6,759 nucleotides of DNA, taken from JAVBNF01 sp031551725. GTDB taxonomy: Bacteria; Bacteroidota; Bacteroidia; Bacteroidales; P3. Positions 1 to 5,154 of this stretch are shown here, piece after piece. The position numbers and the translations under genes were made by a program. The DNA lies in the NCBI GenBank assembly GCA_031551725.1, contig JAVBNF010000064.1, forward strand, positions 1-6,759, written 5' to 3'. The first letter of the stretch is position 1. Each line of letters begins with the position of its first letter. The notes below the pieces were generated by a model. It did not search any database. It had not been told where the DNA came from and worked only from the letters and a program-made list of their open reading frames with translations.

Positions 1-1568
1 GTTCGGGGGCTTCTACGGATAACTTTGGTTTTAATATAATCCCGGCCGGATATCGCGAGCAAAATGGCTCTTCTTATGCTTCAAGAGGAACGGCTACTTA
101 TTTTTGGACTTCAACGAAATCTGCAACCGCGAACTATGCAAATTATCGTGGTTTTTCAAATACAGTAGGTCAAGCCGGACGTTGGGATGGTTTTCGTTCT
201 TATGGATTGTCCGTTCGCTGCATGGAAGGTGAATATTTTATGAAACCGATTTTATTGCCGAACGAAAATCAAACGTTTTGTAATGGATCCAATACGTTTG
301 TGAATGTTGAAAATTCATCAAATTACAGCAGTTATATATTCAATGTAAACGGTGTTGATAATGCGGCCGTGACAACTCCTTATATGTTTGTTTCATCAAT
401 CACAAATGGCACAACGATCAAGGTTAAAGGATTGTCAGCCGAAGGTTGGACAGGATGGTCCAATCTTATTACCGTGAAAACCGTGGATTGCAGTTGTACA
501 AGTACTTCAATTACCGCTCCGGAGCTTGCGATTAATACGGCACCTTCAACAGCCGTAAATGCGGTTTTGACAACCACTGCAAGTTGTGCAAATTGTGTGG
601 TGGACTGGTATCCTACAGCAAGCGGAGGTGCAGCATATTTGAGCAATACAAAATCTTTTACTTCCAGTAATTATACCTATTATGCCGCTGCGAGAGATTT
701 AAGCACGGGTTGCACAAGTGCAGACAGAGCCATAGTTTCCATTATTCCTTATTCGGGAGCAGCAGCACAACGAGGTCTGATAGCAGGAACTTATCGAATG
801 GAGTGTTGGGGCGCACAAGGAGGACAAGCGTATGGTAGTCCTGGATATGGAGGATATACTAAAGGAACGTTAGCGTTGTCTGAATTGAATAGTTTAATTG
901 TGCATGTGGGACAGCAAGGGTTGAATGTTGTAAATTCTAAAACTGGAGGAGCCGGCGGCTATAATGGAGGAGGAAGAGCTGGAAATGCTGCTGCTGCTGC
1001 CTGCGTATGTCCATCCGGAGGGGGAGGAGGCGCGAGCGATATTCGTTTGATGAATAGTGATAACTCTTGGAACAATCAAATTTCTTTGCGGTCGCGAATT
1101 ATGGTTGCCGGTGCCGGGGGAGGAAGTGCTAATAATCAAAGAGCCGGAGATGGCGGTTTTCAAGGTGGAGCTTCTTATTATACGTACATAGCTGTATGTG
1201 GAGGGGCAAGCGGAAACAGGGCTTTAGGAGCTACTCAAACAACAGGTAATGCATTTGGTATAGGAGGAAATGGTGTAACGCCCACATGTACAGGATCATG
1301 TGCAGGAGAGGGTACCGGTGGTGGTGGTGGTGGTTATTGGGGAGGAACAGCATATGCCGTTACGTGCCCGACTAACACATATAGTTCCGGAGGCGGCGGA
1401 GGTTCTTCCTATATTTCCGGCCATTCTGGCTGCAATGCAATTAATAGTTCCGGCACACATACCGGCCAACCAAATCACTATAGCGGATTAGTATTTTCAA
1501 ATACTTCCATGGCTTCCGGCGTACGCTCCGGAAATGGAACGGTGGTAATTATCCGCACAGGAAATTAA
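1..1568 (+). CDS. Secreted FISUMP / Ig-like protein with C-terminal ALK-type glycine-rich domain (5' truncated)
   Basis: The frame is open from base 3 to the TAA at 1566-1568, giving 521 visible residues; the true start, and any signal peptide, lie left of the window. Visible residues 1-73 are the end of a FISUMP domain (Fibrobacter succinogenes major paralogous domain): PAGYR at 14-18, ATYFWTST at 31-38, YGLSVRC at 67-73. Residues 80-163 look like a beta-sandwich module. Residues 171-248 resemble the CHU_C-associated Ig-like domain (WYPTASGG, TYYAAA, GCTS). Residues about 258-520 are glycine-rich and follow the ALK/LTK-type layout: WGAQGG, VGQQG, GGGGGASDIR, IMVAGAGGG, GGGGGGYWGG, GGGGGSSYISG, then GNGTVVI at the end. 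There is no C-terminal type IX sorting domain after it. Known: FISUMP and CHU_C Ig-like domains occur in exported Bacteroidota proteins. Inferred: a cell-surface or secreted binding protein; ligand unknown. The many cysteines fit an extracytoplasmic location. Confidence 0.85.
   Translation, partial: SGASTDNFGFNIIPAGYREQNGSSYASRGTATYFWTSTKSATANYANYRGFSNTVGQAGRWDGFRSYGLSVRCMEGEYFMKPILLPNENQTFCNGSNTFVNVENSSNYSSYIFNVNGVDNAAVTTPYMFVSSITNGTTIKVKGLSAEGWTGWSNLITVKTVDCSCTSTSITAPELAINTAPSTAVNAVLTTTASCANCVVDWYPTASGGAAYLSNTKSFTSSNYTYYAAARDLSTGCTSADRAIVSIIPYSGAAAQRGLIAGTYRMECWGAQGGQAYGSPGYGGYTKGTLALSELNSLIVHVGQQGLNVVNSKTGGAGGYNGGGRAGNAAAAACVCPSGGGGGASDIRLMNSDNSWNNQISLRSRIMVAGAGGGSANNQRAGDGGFQGGASYYTYIAVCGGASGNRALGATQTTGNAFGIGGNGVTPTCTGSCAGEGTGGGGGGYWGGTAYAVTCPTNTYSSGGGGGSSYISGHSGCNAINSSGTHTGQPNHYSGLVFSNTSMASGVRSGNGTVVIIRTGN
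1317..1334 (+). repeat. In-frame GGT x6 microsatellite
   Basis: Six perfect GGT triplets, in frame, encode six consecutive glycines of the glycine-rich domain. Other glycine runs in this gene use mixed GGA, GGG, GGC and GGT codons, so this is the one tract where slippage would be easy. A gain or loss of units would change glycine number without shifting the frame. A shorter GCT x4 run at 987-998 encodes alanines. Confidence 0.8.
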
Positions 1569-1610
1569 AAAAATACATGTTGCAAACAAGGTGATTTTTG
1601 GTTCATCAAG

Positions 1611-1633
1611 CCCGCAACGCTGCTGTTTGCGGG
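1611..1633 (+). repeat. 7-bp inverted repeat after the surface-protein gene
   Basis: CCCGCAA at 1611-1617 pairs perfectly with TTGCGGG at 1627-1633 across a 9-nt loop. It lies 43 nt after the upstream stop codon and is followed by GATAAG rather than a T tract, so it is a hairpin but not a convincing intrinsic terminator on its own. Confidence 0.6.
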
Positions 1634-1641
1634 ATAAGATG

Positions 1642-1667
1642 TAGAGAAGCAATGCATTGCTTCTCTA
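1642..1667. repeat. Perfect 26-nt palindrome (REP-like, TAGAGA... type)
   Basis: The 13-nt arm TAGAGAAGCAATG is followed at once by its exact reverse complement. The core is ATGCAT with no spacer. With the preceding G the unit reads GTAGAGA...TCTCTAT, the same plan as the palindrome at 1750-1783. Palindromes opening with GTAGAGA and closing with TCTCTAC recur in intergenic DNA of Bacteroidota genomes as far as I recall; copy number here cannot be judged from one window. Confidence 0.85.
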
Positions 1668-1702
1668 TCATTGCCGAATTTTCAAAGGCAAACTGGTGGT
1701 TT

Positions 1703-1729
1703 TGTACATCGCACATGCTACGATGTACA
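1703..1729. repeat. 9-bp inverted repeat, GTACATCG...CGATGTAC
   Basis: TGTACATCG at 1703-1711 pairs perfectly with CGATGTACA at 1721-1729 around a 9-nt loop that contains CATG. It shares the GTA...CATG...TAC plan of its two palindromic neighbours and may be a diverged or different member of the same repeat class. Smaller 5-bp stems sit on either side, at 1671-1691 (TTGCC/GGCAA) and 1737-1749 (AAGGA/TCCTT). Confidence 0.7.
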
Positions 1730-1749
1730 TTGTTGAAAGGATTGTCCTT

Positions 1750-1783
1750 CACGTAGAGACGTTGCATGCAACGTCTCTACGTG
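1750..1783. repeat. Perfect 34-nt palindrome (REP-like, GTAGAGACG type)
   Basis: The 17-nt arm CACGTAGAGACGTTGCA is followed directly by its exact reverse complement, with no spacer. It is the longest perfect palindrome in the window and ends three bases before the stem of the terminator at 1787. Its GTAGAGA...TCTCTAC ends match the 26-nt palindrome about 100 nt upstream. As RNA it would form a long hairpin; as DNA it could extrude a cruciform. Confidence 0.88.
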
Positions 1784-1786
1784 TTT

Positions 1787-1815
1787 CCGTCGGTTTTAAT
1801 CGACGGCTTTTTTTT
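1787..1815 (+). terminator. Rho-independent terminator ending the surface-protein transcript
   Basis: CCGTCG (1787-1792) pairs with CGACGG (1801-1806) across an 8-nt A/T-rich loop, followed by C and eight T residues (1808-1815). This is a classic intrinsic terminator in the + direction. It sits about 220 nt after the stop of the upstream gene, so that gene's transcript would carry the whole array of hairpins between 1611 and 1783 as its 3' untranslated region. Confidence 0.8.
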
Positions 1816-1910
1816 ATGTTTTGTTGAAAAATTGTTCATAAATTCCCCTTCGAAAAATGAATAAAATGGGGTGTCATCGCGTTTATATATATGAACAAAT
1901 TTTTATAACT

Positions 1911-2474
1911 ATGAAGACAAATGAAACAATTCTTTATCAAATGCCGAATGGAGCATCTCAAATTGAAATACGGTTTGAAAATGGGGAGATCTGGTTAGAT
2001 CAATACCAGATCGCAATGCTGTTCGATACAGACAGGACATCTATTCTTAAGCATATAAAAAATATATACGAAACTGAAGAATTGGAAATAAATTCAACTT
2101 GTGCAAAAATTGCACAAGTTCAGATGGAGGGAAAACGGAAGGTTACTCGCCATATATTGTATTATAATTTAGATTTAATTATTTCTGTCGGATATAGGGT
2201 TAATTCCAAACGTGGAACTCAATTTAGAATTTGGGCAAATAAAGTACTTAAGGATTATTTTATAAATGGTTATGCCATCCAACGCCCCGTTTCAAAACAG
2301 GAATTCGATAATACAATTGCGGAACTGGAACAGCAAATTGTTAATTCGGAGAAGTTTACTGAAGAGCAAATCAGTGAAGTGTATAAAACCCTTGCCGATT
2401 TTTTTAGTCGAAAACAAATGGAAGAGAAACCGCGCAAAAGAATTGGTTTTGAAATATCGAAATCGGACAAATAG
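1911..2474 (+). CDS. Short RhuM-family protein with N-terminal helix-turn-helix
   Basis: 187 residues from the ATG at 1911. An in-frame ATG at 1857 would add 18 residues (MNKMGCHRVY...) that do not look like the family N-terminus; the later start gives the expected opening (ETILYQ, then IEIRFENGEIWLDQ). Residues about 29-54 fit a helix-turn-helix (QYQIAMLFDTDRTSILKHI). Residues 62-70 (STCAKIAQV) and 84-109 (YYNLDLIISVGYRV, GTQFRIWA) are the RhuM signature. Residues about 130-165 are charged and helical, and the tail carries KPRKRIGF. Longer RhuM proteins of about 330 residues have an extra C-terminal region missing here; the basic IGF tail looks like a natural end, so I read this as a compact variant, not a broken gene. 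Biochemical function is not established; the name comes from a Salmonella pathogenicity-island protein. DNA here is more AT-rich than dnaN or the oxidoreductase genes, and no partner gene is adjacent, which suggests acquired cargo. Confidence 0.85.
   Translation: MKTNETILYQMPNGASQIEIRFENGEIWLDQYQIAMLFDTDRTSILKHIKNIYETEELEINSTCAKIAQVQMEGKRKVTRHILYYNLDLIISVGYRVNSKRGTQFRIWANKVLKDYFINGYAIQRPVSKQEFDNTIAELEQQIVNSEKFTEEQISEVYKTLADFFSRKQMEEKPRKRIGFEISKSDK
2096..2120 (+). repeat. Perfect 11-bp inverted repeat inside the RhuM gene
   Basis: AACTTGTGCAA (2096-2106) and TTGCACAAGTT (2110-2120) are exact reverse complements separated by AAA. The element encodes residues 62-70 of the RhuM protein, a conserved stretch. 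It could be an operator-like site or an mRNA hairpin, or a by-product of codon choice for that stretch. Confidence 0.6.
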
Positions 2475-2549
2475 CTGTTGATTGTCAATATATTAACACT
2501 TTGTTCATTTTTTTTTGCTCACAGACTGTTTAAATTGCTGAAAATTGCT

Positions 2550-2557
2550 TAAATTTG
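2550..2557 (+). promoter_or_regulatory. Candidate Bacteroidota -7 promoter element for dnaN
   Basis: TAAATTTG matches the Bacteroidota sigma-ABfr -7 consensus TAnnTTTG. A start a few bases downstream would give a leader of about 30 nt before the dnaN ATG at 2592. I see no clear TTG -33 element at the usual spacing; the nearest is only 12 nt upstream. The call therefore rests on the -7 match and on position. Confidence 0.45.
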
Positions 2558-2591
2558 CATAATTGTCAAAAATTGAAAAATAATTTTTTAT

Positions 2592-3722
2592 ATGAAATTT
2601 ATAGTAAACAGCCAAGCATTACTTAGAAATTTGCAAACCATTAGTGGTGTGGTAGGTACAAATCACACTGTGCCCATTCTGAATAATTTTTTGTTCGAAT
2701 TGGAAGCCGATAAACTTACGGTTACTGCGTCGGATTTGGAAACAACCATGATGATCAGCATGCCGTTGAGCGAAGTAAATGGCGAAGGAACCGTTGCTGT
2801 GCCTTCCAGAATTTTGTTGGAAACGCTTAAAACGTTCTCTGATATCCCATTGATTTTTAATATTAACGACGAAAATAAAGCGATCGAAATCACTGCAGGA
2901 GAGGGTAAATATAAACTTGCGGGCGAAAATGCCGAAGGTTTTCCCGCTCTTCCCGAAATGGAAAATACCACCAAAACCGAAATCAGCTCATATGTTTTGG
3001 TAAATGCAATCAATAAAACCATTTTTGCTACCGGAAATGATGATTTGCGCCCGGTAATGTCCGGTGTATTTTTCGGGCTTTCTCCGGAAGGCATCACTTT
3101 TGTGGCAACCGATGCGCACAAGCTCGTTCGCTACAAACGCTTGGATGCCAAATCCGAAAACGAAGTGTCATTCATTGTTCCGAAAAAACCGTTGAATCAA
3201 CTCAAAAACATCCTTGGCGCTCGCAAAGAAGAAGTGCAGGTGAGTATGGATTACAATGATAAAAATGCATTCTTCGCCTTCGATAATTTGTCGATTATTT
3301 GCCGTTTGATCGACGGTAAATTCCCCAATTACGAAGCTGTTATCCCGAAAGAAAATCCGAATAAAATGACGGTGGATCGCATGGGATTCCTAAATGCTAT
3401 CAAACGTGTATCTATCTTTTCGAGTCAATCGACTCCGCAAGCGCGTTTGAAAATCGAAGATAAAAAGCTAACCATCACCGCAGAAGATTTGGATTACGCC
3501 AACGAAGCTAAAGAACGCTTCACGTGTAACTACGAAGGCGAACCGATGGAAATCGGTTTCAATTCCAAATTTTTGTTGGAAATGTTGAACAACGTAGATA
3601 CCGACGAAATCTGTATCGAGATGTCACATCCAACCCGCGCCGGTATTCTTTTACCGATCGGAAACCAAAATGCCGACGAGGACATTTTGATGTTGGTAAT
3701 GCCGATTATGCTTAACCAATAA
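2592..3722 (+). CDS. dnaN: DNA polymerase III subunit beta (sliding clamp)
   Basis: 376 residues, the normal length for a bacterial clamp monomer with three similar domains of about 120 residues each. The dimeric ring encircles DNA and tethers polymerase and other clamp-binding proteins at replication forks. Recognisable features: MKFIVNSQALLRNLQ at the N-terminus, TASDLE at 45-50, RPVMSGVFF at 153-161, VATDAHKL at 171-178, DGKFPNYEAVIP at 241-252, FNSKFLLEML at 323-332, and MLVMPIML at 367-374, which contributes to the hydrophobic pocket that binds partner peptides. The ATG at 2592 gives the standard N-terminus; its leader is A/T-rich without a Shine-Dalgarno sequence. No dnaA, recF or gyrase gene is adjacent, so this is not the classical dnaA-dnaN origin arrangement. 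Nothing appears truncated or mutated. Confidence 0.97.
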   Translation: MKFIVNSQALLRNLQTISGVVGTNHTVPILNNFLFELEADKLTVTASDLETTMMISMPLSEVNGEGTVAVPSRILLETLKTFSDIPLIFNINDENKAIEITAGEGKYKLAGENAEGFPALPEMENTTKTEISSYVLVNAINKTIFATGNDDLRPVMSGVFFGLSPEGITFVATDAHKLVRYKRLDAKSENEVSFIVPKKPLNQLKNILGARKEEVQVSMDYNDKNAFFAFDNLSIICRLIDGKFPNYEAVIPKENPNKMTVDRMGFLNAIKRVSIFSSQSTPQARLKIEDKKLTITAEDLDYANEAKERFTCNYEGEPMEIGFNSKFLLEMLNNVDTDEICIEMSHPTRAGILLPIGNQNADEDILMLVMPIMLNQ

Positions 3723-3802
3723 GAGTTTAAAAAGTTCAGAGAGTTCAGGGAGTTTGGAATGCATTCTAAACCTTCTGAACTTTCTAAATCTTCTAAACTT
3801 TT
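3721..3802. repeat. 82-nt imperfect palindrome of 9-nt units between dnaN and the ferredoxin gene
   Basis: Two 41-nt arms (3721-3761 and 3762-3802) meet at AATGCATT. Aligning one arm with the reverse complement of the other gives 31 of 41 matches, and all ten differences are purine transitions, most of which leave G-U pairs in RNA. Each arm is a run of roughly 9-nt units: AGTTCAGAG, AGTTCAGGG, AGTTTGGAA on the left, and CTTCTGAAC, TTTCTAAAT, CTTCTAAAC on the right. It starts inside the dnaN stop codon and leaves about 30 A-rich bases before the ferredoxin start. It could form a long hairpin that separates dnaN from the downstream genes. Confidence 0.75.
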
Positions 3803-3834
3803 GAACTTAAAAAAACACAAACACAAAATAAAAC

Positions 3835-4062
3835 ATGGCTAAAATTAAAGGAGAAATCGTCGTTGACACCGAGCGATGCAAGGGTTGCGAGGTCTGCTTG
3901 ACCGCCTGCCCACAAGCGGTGATCAAGATGTCGCCCAATGTGAATAGCAAAGGGTACAAATTTGCAGTAATGGCAACCGAAGACTGTATCGGATGCGCGA
4001 ATTGCGCTGTGGTATGTCCGGATGGAGCAATCACAGTTTACAAAATGAAAATTGAAGAATAA
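3835..4062 (+). CDS. 2-oxoacid:ferredoxin oxidoreductase delta subunit, 2x[4Fe-4S] ferredoxin
   Basis: 75 residues with two full four-cysteine iron-sulfur motifs: C15, C18, C21, C25 followed by P26, and C51, C54, C57, C61 followed by P62. This is the bacterial-type ferredoxin fold and is the size of the separate delta subunit of four-subunit pyruvate and 2-oxoisovalerate oxidoreductases, in which it carries electrons from the beta-subunit cluster to external ferredoxin. The start follows an A-rich leader with no Shine-Dalgarno sequence, common in Bacteroidota. The stop is separated by a single base from the start of the alpha gene, so the two are almost certainly translationally coupled. Taken alone this could be an ordinary ferredoxin; its position fixes the role. 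The symbol vorD or porD may be met in other annotations. Confidence 0.92.
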   Translation: MAKIKGEIVVDTERCKGCEVCLTACPQAVIKMSPNVNSKGYKFAVMATEDCIGCANCAVVCPDGAITVYKMKIEE

Positions 4063-4063
4063 T

Positions 4064-5140
4064 ATGGCAGAGATTCGCTTAATGAAAGGTAACGAAGCAG
4101 TGGCAGAAGCTGCTATTCGTTCCGGTTGCGACGGTTATTTCGGTTACCCGATCACTCCGCAATCCGAAGTAATGGAATATTTAATGGCAGAACAACCCGA
4201 AAAACGCACCGGAATGGTGGTTTTACAAGCGGAGAGTGAAGTAGCTGCCATCAACATGGTGTATGGTGGCGCAGGCTGTGGCAAACGCGTGATGACTTCT
4301 TCTTCAAGCCCCGGTATGAGCTTGAAACAAGAAGGTATTTCGTATATGGCCGGTGCAGAACTTCCGTGTTTAATCTTGAACGTAGTTCGTAGCGGTCCGG
4401 GATTGGGAACGATCCAACCTGCACAATCCGACTATTTCCAAGCAACTAAAGGCGGCGGACACGGCGACTATCGCTTGATCGTGTTGGCTCCGTCTTCTGT
4501 TCAAGAAATGGCTGATTTCGCACCGCTTGGTTTCGACCTTGCGTTTAAATATCGTATTCCAACGATGATTTTATCGGATGGTGTAATTGGTCAAATGATG
4601 GAAAAAGTAGTTCTTCAAGAACAACGTCCGCGTTTTACCGATGCAGAAATTGCTAAAAACACGCCTTGGGCTGCTGTTGGCAAACCTGCTTCTCGCCCAC
4701 ACAACATCATCACTTCGTTGAATCTCGTTCCTGAAATTCAAGAAGCACACGTTCGTCGTTTGGAAGAAAAATATCGCACCATCGAAGAAAACGAAGTGCG
4801 TTTTGAGGCCATTCAATGTGAAGATGCCGACTATATTTTGGTAGCTTACGGTTCGAGTGCACGTATTGCACAAAAAACCGTGGATTTGGCTCGTGCCGAA
4901 GGCCACAAAGTAGGCTTGTTGCGCCTCATTACCTTGTTCCCGTTCCCAACGAAAAAAATTGCCGAACTTGCTCAAAAAGCAAAAGGATTTATGGCTGTTG
5001 AAATGAGCTTGGGACAAATGGTAGAAGATGTACGCCTGGCTGTTAACGGAAAAACCAAAGTTGAACACTACGGCCGCGTGGGTGGAATGATTCACTCTCC
5101 GGAAGACGTGCTCGCGGCGTTTAAAAAACAATTATTATAA
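4064..5140 (+). CDS. vorB: 2-oxoacid:ferredoxin oxidoreductase alpha subunit, probably 2-oxoisovalerate type (VorB)
   Basis: 358 residues from the ATG at 4064, one base after the delta stop. A TTG at 4052 would add MKNN and overlap the delta gene, so the ATG is preferred. With the beta subunit it forms the thiamine-diphosphate active site that oxidatively decarboxylates a 2-oxoacid to an acyl-CoA, reducing ferredoxin (EC 1.2.7 class, oxygen-sensitive). Visible features: GYPITPQSE at 27-35, QAESE at 55-59 (E59 probably activates the cofactor's aminopyrimidine), SSPGMSLKQEG at 81-91, RSGPGLG at 109-115, and a C-terminal transketolase-like domain from about 255 with VAYGSSAR (260-267) and TLFPFP (290-295). 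Length and motifs fit the single-subunit alpha type annotated as VorB in anaerobes. 2-oxoglutarate or other branched-chain or aryl substrates remain possible. Symbols for this complex vary between naming schemes. Confidence 0.88.
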   Translation: MAEIRLMKGNEAVAEAAIRSGCDGYFGYPITPQSEVMEYLMAEQPEKRTGMVVLQAESEVAAINMVYGGAGCGKRVMTSSSSPGMSLKQEGISYMAGAELPCLILNVVRSGPGLGTIQPAQSDYFQATKGGGHGDYRLIVLAPSSVQEMADFAPLGFDLAFKYRIPTMILSDGVIGQMMEKVVLQEQRPRFTDAEIAKNTPWAAVGKPASRPHNIITSLNLVPEIQEAHVRRLEEKYRTIEENEVRFEAIQCEDADYILVAYGSSARIAQKTVDLARAEGHKVGLLRLITLFPFPTKKIAELAQKAKGFMAVEMSLGQMVEDVRLAVNGKTKVEHYGRVGGMIHSPEDVLAAFKKQLL

Positions 5141-5145
5141 GGAGG
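5141..5145 (+). promoter_or_regulatory. Strong Shine-Dalgarno for the beta subunit
   Basis: GGAGG begins immediately after the alpha stop codon and lies nine bases before the beta ATG at 5155. It is the only textbook Shine-Dalgarno among the genes here; the dnaN, delta and gamma starts have A-rich leaders instead. It supports the 5155 start and suggests efficient re-initiation after alpha, helping to match alpha and beta output. Confidence 0.75.
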
Positions 5146-5154
5146 ATTAAAGAA

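Noticed and set aside
207..209. TTG at 207 as start of the glycine-rich protein
   Set aside because: The frame stays open back to base 3 and the upstream codons encode a clear FISUMP domain, so the gene begins left of the window.
894..1478. Reverse-strand and alternate-frame ORFs across the glycine-rich region
   Set aside because: They arise from GC-rich glycine codons read in other frames (poly-Ser, poly-Thr or poly-Val runs) and show no domain or plausible start context.
1817..1910. Promoter for the RhuM gene
   Set aside because: TATGTTTT at about 1815 matches only 7 of 8 positions of TAnnTTTG and overlaps the terminator T tract, with no clear -33 element; too weak to call.
1857..2474. 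Toxin-antitoxin or defence module around the RhuM protein
   Set aside because: No second small gene accompanies it; flanks are an intergenic repeat region and dnaN.
2476..2516. Possible terminator after the RhuM gene
   Set aside because: The A/T-rich 7-bp stem (2476-2482/2492-2498, one G-U) is weak and lies nine bases before the nine-T tract, so an intrinsic terminator is not convincing.
4052..4054. TTG start for the alpha subunit
   Set aside because: It overlaps the delta gene and adds four residues not typical of the family; the ATG at 4064 gives the normal N-terminus.
4571..5131. 186-codon reverse-strand ORF opposite the alpha subunit
   Set aside because: Low-complexity Phe/Asn-rich shadow of a clearly conserved gene; no recognisable motif.
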